A DNA stretch of 64,000 nt from Ignavibacteriota bacterium (lineage in GTDB: Bacteria; Bacteroidota; Ignavibacteria; UBA10030). The stretch is from assembly GCA_022616555.1 (NCBI GenBank), contig JAKEEG010000056.1, positions 1 through 64,000 on the forward strand, given 5' to 3'. Shown here one piece after another: positions 16,681 through 26,737 of the stretch. Position 1 is the stretch's first letter. Each line of letters opens with the position of its first letter. Under the pieces are notes generated by a model, which searched no databases, had not been told where the DNA came from, and was given only the letters and a program-made list of their open reading frames with translations. The position numbers were made by a program, and so were the translations under genes.

Positions 16681-18204
16681 ATGAATACTAAAAAGACACA
16701 GGCGTTGATTCGGGTGCTACTCGTTGCGGGGATTCTCGCGCTGGTGAATTTCATTTCCATCCGTATCTTTACGCGAGCAGACCTCACTGCGCAGGGAATC
16801 TACACGCTCGCAGAGGCGAGTAAAAACCTTGTCGGCGCGCTGGACGACCGCGTTACGGTGAGAGCGTACTTTACCGAAGACCTCCCTGCCCCGTACAACA
16901 ACAACCGCCGCACGGTGTTGGATATCCTGAACGAGTACAAAGCCTACGCGGGCGGCAACCTGCAACACGAATTTATCAACCCAGAAGGAGAAGAAGGCGA
17001 GCAGGAAGTACAACAACAGGGCATTGCGCCGGTGCAGGTGCAGGTTGTGAATGAAGATAGATTCGAGGTTAAGCGCGGGTACCTTGGCTTGGTGCTGATG
17101 TACGAAGACCGCAAGGAAGTCATCCCCGTTGTACAGAATCTTTCCTCGTTAGAGTACGACATCAGCAGCGCGTTAAAGAAACTCATCACACGAGTGAAGA
17201 AAAAAATCGGCTATACGCAGGGACACGACGAACCGGCACTTCAAACGATCAACGCCGCACAGCAAACAGTAGCCGAACAGTACGAGCTTGTTGCTGTTGA
17301 CTTAAGCACGGGAAATCAGATTCCGGCTGACCTTGCTGCGCTGTTAGTCATTTCGCCGGCGAAAAAACTCGCAGACAGCGCGCTCTATGCAATCGACCAG
17401 TATATCATGGGTGGCGGCAAGGCGGCATTCTACGTGAACCGCATGAATGCCAATCTCAACGCCCGCTTCGCGCAGCCGATTGAGACCGGGCTTGACAGCC
17501 TCCTCGCCCGGTACGGCGTGCGGGTGAATGCGGACCTCATCCGCGACGCGCAGTGCGCCAACATCAGTGTGCAGCAACAACAAGGCCCATTTATGGTCCG
17601 CAGTCAGTTGCCATTCGTATACTTGCCGATGGCGTCGAATTTCAGCGAGGAGAATGCCATCGTGAAAGATTTGGAAAGCATCGTCTTCCCGTTTGTCAGC
17701 TCGCTCGATACGACGCTCGCCGCGCCCTTAGGATTGAAATCAGAAGTGCTGATCAGCTCCTCGTCGCGTGCCGGGCGCCAATCCGGATTTATGATGATCG
17801 ACCCATTCCAAAAATACACGGCGGAAGACTTGCCGGAAGCAAACATCCCCATGGCAGTTCTGGTGGAGGGGTCGTTCAACAGTTATTTTGCCGAATCTTC
17901 CAGCCCGGAGACGCGCATTGTCGTCGTTGGTGACGGCGATTTTATGAGGGATGAATACCTGGGCGGAGCTGGTAATATCACGTTTTTCGCGAACGTCGTC
18001 GATTATCTTGCCGACGACACAGGGCTGATCACCATCCGATCCAAAAATGTCGGTATGCCGCCTCTGGAAGAAGTCTCGGACGGCACGAAGAAACTCCTGA
18101 AGTACGCCAACCTGCTCGCGCCGCCGTTGCTCATCGTCGGGTACGGGTTGTTCAGGTGGCGCAGGCGCCTGGCATTAAAGCGGGCGTTGGAAGCACATAT
18201 TTAA
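16681..18204 (+). CDS. GldG-like ABC-type auxiliary transport protein
   Basis: DLTAQGIYTLAEASKNLVGALDDRVTVRAYFTEDLPAPYNN; terminal TM. Confidence 0.87.
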   Translation: MNTKKTQALIRVLLVAGILALVNFISIRIFTRADLTAQGIYTLAEASKNLVGALDDRVTVRAYFTEDLPAPYNNNRRTVLDILNEYKAYAGGNLQHEFINPEGEEGEQEVQQQGIAPVQVQVVNEDRFEVKRGYLGLVLMYEDRKEVIPVVQNLSSLEYDISSALKKLITRVKKKIGYTQGHDEPALQTINAAQQTVAEQYELVAVDLSTGNQIPADLAALLVISPAKKLADSALYAIDQYIMGGGKAAFYVNRMNANLNARFAQPIETGLDSLLARYGVRVNADLIRDAQCANISVQQQQGPFMVRSQLPFVYLPMASNFSEENAIVKDLESIVFPFVSSLDTTLAAPLGLKSEVLISSSSRAGRQSGFMMIDPFQKYTAEDLPEANIPMAVLVEGSFNSYFAESSSPETRIVVVGDGDFMRDEYLGGAGNITFFANVVDYLADDTGLITIRSKNVGMPPLEEVSDGTKKLLKYANLLAPPLLIVGYGLFRWRRRLALKRALEAHI

Positions 18205-18211
18205 TTTTTCT

Positions 18212-18239
18212 GTAGGGGCGTATAATTATACGCCCCTAC
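18212..18239. repeat. Perfect 28-bp palindrome GTAGGGGCGTATAATTATACGCCCCTAC
   Basis: Perfect self-complementarity; same GTAGGGG...CCCCTAC ends as 12536-12563. Confidence 0.85.
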
Positions 18240-18247
18240 CAAACAAT

Positions 18248-19135
18248 ATGAAGAAAAACACCATAATACTTCTTCTCTTGTTCGTTGTGCTGCTCGGTGC
18301 GGCGTATCTTGTCACCATGAAGCCGGGCGAGCAAAGTGTTTCCTCGGATGAGGGGGAGCCTGTCGTGGAAGTCGATTCTGCCATGGTAGATAAAATCGAA
18401 ATCCGCGCGCCGCTTTCATCCGTTGTGCTGGTCAAGCGCGGGTCTGAGTGGTTCCTCGAACAACCCATCTCGTACAAAGCGAACCAGGCCAACGTCACAA
18501 GCGCTATCAAACAGGCGAGAGATATGAAAGTGAAGAACGTCGTGTCAACAAACGCAGAAAAGCATGGCATGTTCGAGGTGGATTCCACAGGCACGAGCGT
18601 AACGCTATACGAGAACGGCGAGCAGGCGGCGAGTTTCATCCTCGGCAAAACGGGTCCTGCATTTTCCGACAGCTACGCGCGGCTCGCATCCTCGAACGAC
18701 GTCCTCCTTGTCGGCGATGGACAATCATTCGTCTTTAATAAAGCGCTCAAAGAGTGGCGCGACAGAACGATCTTCACCGCTCCCAAAGAGACAATCACTG
18801 AGATAGCGTTCCAGTACGGCAACGAGCGTTTTATGCTTGCGTTCAAGGATAGTGTATGGATGGTCGGCGGCGACCCCGCAGATGATAACACTGTGCAGAG
18901 TTTTCTCACGTCGCTATCAAAAATCGAGGCTGATGAGTTTGTTGACACTGCGCCTACACTGCTTCCCAAGCTCACCGCTCAGATCGCTGTCAGCAGTACG
19001 CAACTGCGTTTCCACGAAGCCTCCGATAAGTCAAAATACTACGTGCAAAGTTCCGCATCCCCGCAATGGTACGAGCTTCAAAACTGGCGCGTCAATCAAC
19101 TGCTGAAGAGGAAGAGCGATTTTGTAAAGAAGTGA
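18248..19135 (+). CDS. DUF4340 domain protein
   Basis: Position after GldG; VDKIEIRAPLSSVVLVKRGSEWFLEQPISYKANQANV. Confidence 0.8.
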   Translation: MKKNTIILLLLFVVLLGAAYLVTMKPGEQSVSSDEGEPVVEVDSAMVDKIEIRAPLSSVVLVKRGSEWFLEQPISYKANQANVTSAIKQARDMKVKNVVSTNAEKHGMFEVDSTGTSVTLYENGEQAASFILGKTGPAFSDSYARLASSNDVLLVGDGQSFVFNKALKEWRDRTIFTAPKETITEIAFQYGNERFMLAFKDSVWMVGGDPADDNTVQSFLTSLSKIEADEFVDTAPTLLPKLTAQIAVSSTQLRFHEASDKSKYYVQSSASPQWYELQNWRVNQLLKRKSDFVKK

Positions 19136-19268
19136 CAGCTTGAGACGTGCGTGTTTGTTGGAGCATATCGTTGGTTGTAACACCACCCTAATCTTCTTGA
19201 TTCGCTAGGCATTTTTGGTTACCTTTTTAACTGTCTTATCACCTATTTTTCCACATTTTTTATCATTT

Positions 19269-21305
19269 ATGATGGATATGAACCGAATTTCAACACCACT
19301 GCTTGTCGTCACTGGCTTCCTTTTGCTCGGCGGCTGCGCCGGCACCGGACGGAACGCGCAGACGGAAGATAACAGCCCTGTTGTCGCAGTCATTGCAGAC
19401 GAGCGAATGACGCTCAAGAATTTCGAAGACGCGTATGCTAAAAATAACGGCGGCTGGGAAAAGGGAGCGGCCGCTTCGCTGGAGGAACGCGAGCGGTTCC
19501 TCGACCTGCTGGTCAAGTTTAAGCTGAAAGTGCGCGAAGCCCGCGAGCGCGGGCTGGAGCGCGATTCCTCCATCCAGCAAGAGCTTGAAAGCTACGGCGC
19601 GTCTATCGCAACGTCGTACATGCTGGATAAGGAGCTTGTCGAGCCGAACATCAAGAAGCTCTACGAACGCAGGGAGGTGGAAATCCGTGCAAGTCATATC
19701 CTGATTCGTTTCGCGAATACTCCGCCTACGCCGGAAGATACTGCTGTCGCTTATCAAAAAGCGAAAGAGGTCATCGCCCTTGTTCCCACGTTACCGTTTG
19801 ACTCGCTCGCCATGCAATACTCGCGCGATCAAAGCGTTATGATGAACCGCGGCGACCTCGGTTATTTCTCCTCGGGCAGAATGGTGAAGGAATTTGAGGA
19901 CGCGGCCTATGGCATGAACGTCGGGGAATATAACCGGGTGCCGGTGCGGACGCAGTTCGGCTACCATATCATCAAAATAACCGACCGCCGGCCTGCTTCG
20001 GGCTCTATTCGCGTCAGCCATATTCTCAGGCGCTTTTCGCCCACGAGGGAGGACTCGACAGCGGTGAGCGATTCCGCCCAGGCTATCTATAAACTCATTG
20101 TTGGGGGACTGGACTTCGCTAAAGCCGCGCAACAGTTTTCTGAGGACCCCACGACAGCCACGCGCGGCGGAGACCTCGGGTTTATCGACCGCTCGCGCAT
20201 TCCCGAGCACATCGCTGCGGATTTTTACAGCAAACCGGTTGGCACTGTCTTCGAGCCCATGCGGTTTCCGTACGGTTATCATATCTTTAAAACAATTGAG
20301 AAAAAGCCGGTTCTTCCGTTTTCCGAGGTTGAGCGCGAACTTCGAAATCAGTATCAAGCCAACCGCTACACAGACGATTATACGGCGTACCTGCACGGGC
20401 TGAAAAAGAAGCTCCAGTTCTCGCTCGACATTAACACGATGTACACATTTACTCATGCGTTCGATACCGCCACAACGCCTTCGCGGGAAGGATGGAGCGA
20501 CACGCTGGATACGGACTTCTTACAGCGACGGCTTCTCACCATTGGCGGGTCGGGTTACAGTGTAGGGGACGCCGTGGCGTACATCAAGGCGAGCGAAGAA
20601 TTTAAAAAAACGCTGCTCAGCTCACAAAATGTTGAGAAGGTCATCGAGCGTTTTACGGAGATTAAAGCGCTCGAGCACGAGGCGAAAAATCTCGCTGAGA
20701 GGCACCCGGAGTTCGATAGGCTGATGAAAGAGTACGAAGACGGCGTGCTGCTCTTTAAAATTGAACAAGACGAGGTGTGGAATAAAATCGACACTTCGCA
20801 TGCCGCTTTACGCGCTTACTATGAAGCAAACCTTCAACAATACCAGCTTCTGGACCGGGTCAATGCCCAGGAGATCCTCGTGAAAGACACACTCCGCGCT
20901 GACTCTCTCTATAAGCGACTGAAGAAGGGGGAGGATTTTGGAAAACTCGCCCAAGAATACACCGTCAGGGAAGGCAAGATTAAAGCCTCGAAAGGTGTAT
21001 GGGGCGACCTCGACCCGCAGACTCACCCGGTGACGGAAAAGGCTTGGGCAATGGTTGTCGATTCGATCTGCGCTCCATTCAAACTTCCCGAAGGCTGGGC
21101 AATCGTTAAAACGCTCTCCAAGCAACACGCGCGAACAAAGCCGTTTGATGAAGTAGCCACGGAGGTTGCAAACAGTTATCGCGAGTATGCTTCAAAACAG
21201 CGCGAGCAAGAATGGGTGGACGAACTCAAGAATAAATACGGCGTTACACTTTCAAAAGGCTCGCTCGTCGAGGCGTTCCGCAGGAATCAGGGTGAGACGA
21301 ACTAG
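19269..21305 (+). CDS. Lipoprotein with parvulin-type PPIase domains
   Basis: LLLGGCAG lipobox; SHILIRF and SHILRRFSP rotamase repeats; RNRGDLGYFSSGRMVKEFEDAAYGMNVGEYN. Confidence 0.88.
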   Translation: MMDMNRISTPLLVVTGFLLLGGCAGTGRNAQTEDNSPVVAVIADERMTLKNFEDAYAKNNGGWEKGAAASLEERERFLDLLVKFKLKVREARERGLERDSSIQQELESYGASIATSYMLDKELVEPNIKKLYERREVEIRASHILIRFANTPPTPEDTAVAYQKAKEVIALVPTLPFDSLAMQYSRDQSVMMNRGDLGYFSSGRMVKEFEDAAYGMNVGEYNRVPVRTQFGYHIIKITDRRPASGSIRVSHILRRFSPTREDSTAVSDSAQAIYKLIVGGLDFAKAAQQFSEDPTTATRGGDLGFIDRSRIPEHIAADFYSKPVGTVFEPMRFPYGYHIFKTIEKKPVLPFSEVERELRNQYQANRYTDDYTAYLHGLKKKLQFSLDINTMYTFTHAFDTATTPSREGWSDTLDTDFLQRRLLTIGGSGYSVGDAVAYIKASEEFKKTLLSSQNVEKVIERFTEIKALEHEAKNLAERHPEFDRLMKEYEDGVLLFKIEQDEVWNKIDTSHAALRAYYEANLQQYQLLDRVNAQEILVKDTLRADSLYKRLKKGEDFGKLAQEYTVREGKIKASKGVWGDLDPQTHPVTEKAWAMVVDSICAPFKLPEGWAIVKTLSKQHARTKPFDEVATEVANSYREYASKQREQEWVDELKNKYGVTLSKGSLVEAFRRNQGETN

Positions 21306-21315
21306 CGCATTCGGC

Positions 21316-22176
21316 ATGGTAGGCAATCACTCTGCCCGCGGTGCGGCTGCCTTGTTCGCCGCGCTTGCCTGTATCGGTTGCGGTGAGCGAACCCCGCCGG
21401 AAACACCCGTGGCGCGTGTAGACGGACAGACGTTGACGCTGGAGCATATTCGCGCGCGGTTCGATTCGGCACGGGGGGTGTCGGATGCCCAAGTGCACGG
21501 TTACTTGCAGCAGTGGATTACAGATGAGATGTTGTATCGTGAAGCTGTGCGTCGCGGGCTTGATAAGCAGCCTTCTCTTGCCGCCCGATTAGAAGACGTC
21601 CGGAGGCAGCTGGTCATTAACGCGCTGATGGACCAGGAAATTTACAACGCCCAAACCGCCGCAAGTGCATCCGGCGAGATTGCCGCTTATTATGAAGAAC
21701 ATAAAAGCGAGTTTATTCTCACGAACGACGTCGTACTGGTAAGCTTTACCCTGTTTGCCGAGCGCGACGAGGCAAATCAATTTCGCTCGGCCGTCCTTCG
21801 CGGAACCCCGTGGGGAACCGCCGTTCGCGACTCGATACAAGGCACAGCTATTCTCGCGCGCATCGATTCGACGTACTTTACGCAACAAACGCTCTTCCCG
21901 CCTGAGCTTTGGCGCGCAGCGCGGGGCATCGGTACGGGCAGCCCGTCGTTTCCCATTCCCACAGATGAGGGGTATTATGTGCTCGTTGTCTGGCGGTACG
22001 CACGGCAGGGACAGCAAGCCGAGCTGGCGTACGTCGAGCCGGAAATTCGCAGCAGGCTTGCCATTCAACGCAGGCAGGCGCGTTTTGACTCGCTGCTGGA
22101 GAACCTTCGCGCCCGGCATACTGTTGAAATATTAGTTGAACCCGATACGGCAACACCGGAAAATGAACAAGAGTAA
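21316..22176 (+). CDS. Parvulin/SurA-like lipoprotein, divergent
   Basis: PVARVDGQTLTLEHIRARFDSARG; ATG at 21316 with signal sequence. Confidence 0.7.
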   Translation: MVGNHSARGAAALFAALACIGCGERTPPETPVARVDGQTLTLEHIRARFDSARGVSDAQVHGYLQQWITDEMLYREAVRRGLDKQPSLAARLEDVRRQLVINALMDQEIYNAQTAASASGEIAAYYEEHKSEFILTNDVVLVSFTLFAERDEANQFRSAVLRGTPWGTAVRDSIQGTAILARIDSTYFTQQTLFPPELWRAARGIGTGSPSFPIPTDEGYYVLVVWRYARQGQQAELAYVEPEIRSRLAIQRRQARFDSLLENLRARHTVEILVEPDTATPENEQE

Positions 22177-22212
22177 CTCTCCGGTTATTTTTTTACAGTT
22201 GAGAAAGAATGT

Positions 22213-23490
22213 ATGAAAACCCTGAGCATCACTGCTCTCATCGCAACCTGCGCCGTCCTGGCAACAACGACAACGACGGCGCAAACGCTCATCGATCGCA
22301 TTGTCGCCGTCGTCGATAAGGAAATTATCACCGAATCCGAGCTGACTGAACGCACTACCCTGGTGGCATTGCAAAACCGGCTCACCCCTTCCGACCCAGA
22401 GCTGCGCCGGCAAATACTGGATGCGCTCATCGCTGAAAAACTGGTGCTTGCCCAGGCCTTCATCGACAGCGTTGTTGTGACCGATGAAGAAGTATCGCGC
22501 GAACTGGACCAACAGGTTGACAATTTGATCCGCCGCGCAGGCTCACAAGAACGGCTGGAACAAATTTACGGCATGCCGCTTTCACGCATTAAACGCGAAT
22601 CGCGCGAGATCATGCGCAAGCAGATGTTGGTGTCGCGCGTGAGGCAGGCGAAGGAAAGCTCAATCCAAATTTCACGGCGTGAAGTCGAGGAATTTTTTGA
22701 GGAGTACAAAGACAGCCTTGAGACCGTGCCGGAAGAATTCGAGCTCAGTCATATTTTTATCAAGCCGAAAGCCGATACGACGGTCGAGCGGCAAACACGA
22801 GCCGTTATGACGGCGATACTCGACAGCCTCCGTGCGGGTGCAAGCTTTACGGACTTTGCCAAGCGGTATTCCGACGACGGTTCATCGGCGGCCGGCGGAG
22901 ACCTTGGGTGGGCGAAACGAGGCGACTACGTACAAGAATTTGAGCAGGCACTCTTTTCGCTGCGCGAGAACCAAATCTCCGACATCGTGAAAACCCAGTT
23001 CGGCTTTCATATCATCCAACTCATCGAACGGCGCGGCGAATCCGTCCATGCCCGGCACATTTTGAAACGCATTGAGACAGGCCCGGCAAGCGATTCGGCA
23101 ACGGTGGAATTTTTGAACGCCTTGCGGGATAGCCTGCAGAACGGGGCTGTATTTTCCGACCTTGCCAAACGGTACTCCGAGGATGAAGAGACCAAAGCTA
23201 CTGGAGGAGACCTCGGCACCGTCGCGCTCGATATGCTGCAACCGGAGCTTGCCAACATCGTAAGAGACTTACAGGAGGGCGAGGTTAGCCAGCCTCAACG
23301 TGTGCCGCAAGGATCCGCGTATGGTTACCAAATCGTAAAGGTCAAAAAACGGATACCGGCACATCCCCCCACACTTAAAAGCGATTATCGCCGTATCGAG
23401 CAAATCGCGTTGCAGCTCAAGCGCGCGCGCGAAGGCGACGAGTGGATGGAAGACTTAAAGAAAAACATTTATTGGGAAGTACGGCTGTAG
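22213..23490 (+). CDS. SurA-like peptidylprolyl isomerase
   Basis: LIDRIVAVVDKEIITESEL; two rotamase domains (SHIFIKPK..., ARHILKRIE...). Confidence 0.92.
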   Translation: MKTLSITALIATCAVLATTTTTAQTLIDRIVAVVDKEIITESELTERTTLVALQNRLTPSDPELRRQILDALIAEKLVLAQAFIDSVVVTDEEVSRELDQQVDNLIRRAGSQERLEQIYGMPLSRIKRESREIMRKQMLVSRVRQAKESSIQISRREVEEFFEEYKDSLETVPEEFELSHIFIKPKADTTVERQTRAVMTAILDSLRAGASFTDFAKRYSDDGSSAAGGDLGWAKRGDYVQEFEQALFSLRENQISDIVKTQFGFHIIQLIERRGESVHARHILKRIETGPASDSATVEFLNALRDSLQNGAVFSDLAKRYSEDEETKATGGDLGTVALDMLQPELANIVRDLQEGEVSQPQRVPQGSAYGYQIVKVKKRIPAHPPTLKSDYRRIEQIALQLKRAREGDEWMEDLKKNIYWEVRL

Positions 23491-23680
23491 TTCCCACAGA
23501 GCGGTTTGTTTCAATCGGTTCTGTATCCTATTACATGCGAACTGTATGCTGGTGTACCTGTAGGGGTGCAGAGGTGCCGGGGAGGAAAGCTTTTTCACCC
23601 CCGCTCCTTCGTACTGTGGAGATAGTAAACCGGTATTAAACAAAAACTGTTCATAGAACAATGAAAATTGGTAGTAGATA

Positions 23681-24661
23681 ATGAGCGACGTCGAATCCGT
23701 TAAAAAACTTTCCCAGGCTTACGAGAGCCTTCGTTCCGAAGTTGGGAAAGTGATCGTAGGACAGGACCAAACGATTGAGCAATTGATTATCGCTCTGCTC
23801 GCCCGCGGGCATTGCTTGCTCGTCGGCGTGCCGGGGTTAGCCAAAACGCTGCTGATTAAAACGCTCGCTGAAGCGCTCGATTTGAAATTCAGCCGCATCC
23901 AGTTTACGCCGGACCTCATGCCGAGCGATATTACGGGCACGGAAATCATCGAAGAGAACGTTTCGACGGGGCAAAAATCGTTCAAGTTCATCAAAGGCCC
24001 GGTCTTCGCCAACATCATCCTTGCCGATGAAATCAACCGCACTCCTCCGAAAACCCAGGCCGCTCTCCTGGAGGCAATGCAAGAACACCGCGTGACTGCC
24101 GCCGGAGAAACCCACGTGCTCGAAGAGCCGTTCTTCGTGCTTGCTACGCAGAACCCCATCGAGCAGGAGGGAACCTATCCGTTGCCCGAAGCACAACTCG
24201 ACCGGTTTATGTTCAACTTATGGCTTGATTATCCGAGCTTTCAGGAGGAGGTTGCTATCGTTAAGGCGACAACCAGCCCGTACTCGGCAACGCTAAAGCA
24301 TGTATTGAATGCTAGCGACATTATCGCTTTTCAGGACCTTGTACGCCGCGTTCCGGTGGCGGATAACGTCATCCAATATGCCGTAGCTTTAGTGGAACGC
24401 TCCAGGCCCCAGACGAACGGCGCGCTGCCGTTTGTGAAGAACTGGATCCGCTGGGGAGCAGGCCCGCGCGCATCACAATTTTTGATTCTCGGCGCGAAAA
24501 CTCGCGCCATCCTCTCCGGCAGGCACACTCCGGATATTAATGATGTCAAAGCAATAGCCGCTCCGGTGCTGCGGCACAGGCTGGTAACGAGCTTCAACGC
24601 CGAGGCGGAAGGCATCTCCCCACTGATGATTATCGAGAAGCTGTTAGAACACTCCGATTAA
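23681..24661 (+). CDS. MoxR family AAA ATPase
   Basis: GVPGLAKTLLIKTLAEALDLKFSRIQFTPDLMPSDITGTEI; ADEINRTPPKTQAALLEAMQE. Confidence 0.96.
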   Translation: MSDVESVKKLSQAYESLRSEVGKVIVGQDQTIEQLIIALLARGHCLLVGVPGLAKTLLIKTLAEALDLKFSRIQFTPDLMPSDITGTEIIEENVSTGQKSFKFIKGPVFANIILADEINRTPPKTQAALLEAMQEHRVTAAGETHVLEEPFFVLATQNPIEQEGTYPLPEAQLDRFMFNLWLDYPSFQEEVAIVKATTSPYSATLKHVLNASDIIAFQDLVRRVPVADNVIQYAVALVERSRPQTNGALPFVKNWIRWGAGPRASQFLILGAKTRAILSGRHTPDINDVKAIAAPVLRHRLVTSFNAEAEGISPLMIIEKLLEHSD

Positions 24662-24691
24662 CTTAGGTAAATCACCCTTGGGGGAGGCTGT

Positions 24692-26737
24692 GTGATACGT
24701 ACGTCCCGACTGTATCTTGTGCTGCTGCTCGTGTCGCTTTGTGCCGACTCCGCTATTTCACAGTCCTCTTCGTCCCTCACGTGGATATTTTTTAAGGATC
24801 GCGGCTCAGCGGCCGTAGACGTTAGCGCTCTCTCGCCTAACGTGCTGGGAATTTCCAAGCGCGCCCTCTGGCGGCGCGCAAAGGTACTGCCGCCCGGCCG
24901 GTTGATCGATGAACGCGATTTGCCCGTTGCCGCCGAGAATATCGATGCCATTCGTGCAACTGGAGCGAGAATCCGCGCAACCTCCCGGTGGTTCAACGCC
25001 GTTTCCATTGAAGCAACGCCGAACCAACTACAGGCGTGCAGGCAACTACCCTTCGTTCAACACTCTCAACCCGTTGCCCTATCTTACAGGCGAAAGCCGG
25101 AAGTATCTGTCGCTCCACCTCTTCTCCGGAAACGTGCAACGGCAGCAGCGTTGGATTACGGACTTTCGATCACACAGATTGAAAATATCAACGCAGTCGG
25201 ACTTCACGACCTCGGCATCAATGGCTATGGAGTGATTGTGGGTATGGTGGACGACGGGTACAACAACCACCGCGTGCACGAAGCAATGAAGGACATCCGC
25301 GTGCTGGCGGAGTACGATTTCATACAACGAGACAGTAATACCTCCGTTGAGCCGGGAGAAAACGCTTCGCGGGGCAGTCATGGAGCACTGACACTTTCCA
25401 CACTCGCGGGGTTTAAAGAAGGCGAGCTTATTGGAGCTGCGTACGGAGCTTCTCTGCTTCTTGCGAAAACTGAAGTCGCTGAGAGTGAAACACAAATTGA
25501 AGAGGACTACTATGTTGAAGGATTGGAGTGGCTTGATTCGTTAGGCGCTGACATTATTTCCAGTTCGCTTGGGTACATTGATTGGTACGATTACGACGAC
25601 CTTGATGGCAACACCGCGGTAACAACACAAGCGGCACGGATACTCGCCCAACGGGGCATTCTCCTGGTCACTGCGATGGGAAATGAGCAGCATTTCCGTA
25701 CATTCGATCCCAACAGCACCGGCACGCTCATAGCCCCGGCAGATGCGGATAGTATTATCGCCGTGGGCGCGGTTGCTTCCAACAATATTATCGCGAGTTT
25801 CAGTTCAACAGGACCGACATTCGACGGACGAATTAAACCAGAGGTTGTTGCGCAGGGGGTTAGCGTACGGTCAGCAATTGGAAGTACTATTTCTAATTAT
25901 GCATTTGTGAACGGCACCTCGTTATCAACACCGCTCACGGCCGGTGCGGCGGCGCTAGTGCTCTCCGCGCATCCGGAATTAACTCCCATGCAAATCCGCG
26001 AGGCATTGATAGAGACTGCGCAGCAGGTAAACGATCCTCAACGTGCGGCCGAATGGCCCAATAATTATTACGGATGGGGGAAGGTCGATGCCTATGCTGC
26101 GGTTCTCTATCACGGACTGGTGTTCAGCAACAAGCCGGTTGTGGCGCAATCCGGCGGCAATCTGATTATCACGACCGCTATCGTGCCAAACCCCTCAACG
26201 CCCTTGACGGGTGATTCGTTGTTTCTCTATTACCGGGCGCCGTCAGAGACAGAATTTCAGCGCGTGCCGCTGAGTCCAACGGGCCAACAGAATATGTACT
26301 CTGCGTCGGTCGCGGCAACGGATAGCGTGCTCGAAGGTTACTTCTCGGCAAGGGATAATTCCGGCGCGGTACGAACAAATCCCTACGACGCTCCCAACAG
26401 CTTATTAACATTGGAAGTAGATTCAAACCAAACAGGGATACCGCCTAACCCCACTATTCCAGACAAGTTTATACTTCACGCCAATTACCCGAATCCGTTC
26501 AACTCGGGCACGATTATCCGGTTTGATGCCCCGCAGGTGGTTGAAGTCGAATTGGCAATCTATAATGTGTTAGGACAGAAAATACGCACGCTCTTTAGAG
26601 GCCTTTCGACGCAAGGAACAAATCAATACTCGTGGGATGGTACAGTGGACGGGGTGCCGACAGCGAGCGGCGTATACTTCTCCCGCTTGACGACACCGAC
26701 AACAACGTTGACCGGAAAAATGGTGTACATTAGATAA
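24692..26737 (+). CDS. S8 family serine protease with T9SS C-terminal sorting domain
   Basis: VDDGYNNHR, SHGALTLS, NGTSLSTPLTAGAAALVLS; C-term YPNPFNSGTIIRFDAPQ...SGVYFSRLTTPTTTLTGKMVYIR. Confidence 0.92.
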   Translation: MIRTSRLYLVLLLVSLCADSAISQSSSSLTWIFFKDRGSAAVDVSALSPNVLGISKRALWRRAKVLPPGRLIDERDLPVAAENIDAIRATGARIRATSRWFNAVSIEATPNQLQACRQLPFVQHSQPVALSYRRKPEVSVAPPLLRKRATAAALDYGLSITQIENINAVGLHDLGINGYGVIVGMVDDGYNNHRVHEAMKDIRVLAEYDFIQRDSNTSVEPGENASRGSHGALTLSTLAGFKEGELIGAAYGASLLLAKTEVAESETQIEEDYYVEGLEWLDSLGADIISSSLGYIDWYDYDDLDGNTAVTTQAARILAQRGILLVTAMGNEQHFRTFDPNSTGTLIAPADADSIIAVGAVASNNIIASFSSTGPTFDGRIKPEVVAQGVSVRSAIGSTISNYAFVNGTSLSTPLTAGAAALVLSAHPELTPMQIREALIETAQQVNDPQRAAEWPNNYYGWGKVDAYAAVLYHGLVFSNKPVVAQSGGNLIITTAIVPNPSTPLTGDSLFLYYRAPSETEFQRVPLSPTGQQNMYSASVAATDSVLEGYFSARDNSGAVRTNPYDAPNSLLTLEVDSNQTGIPPNPTIPDKFILHANYPNPFNSGTIIRFDAPQVVEVELAIYNVLGQKIRTLFRGLSTQGTNQYSWDGTVDGVPTASGVYFSRLTTPTTTLTGKMVYIR

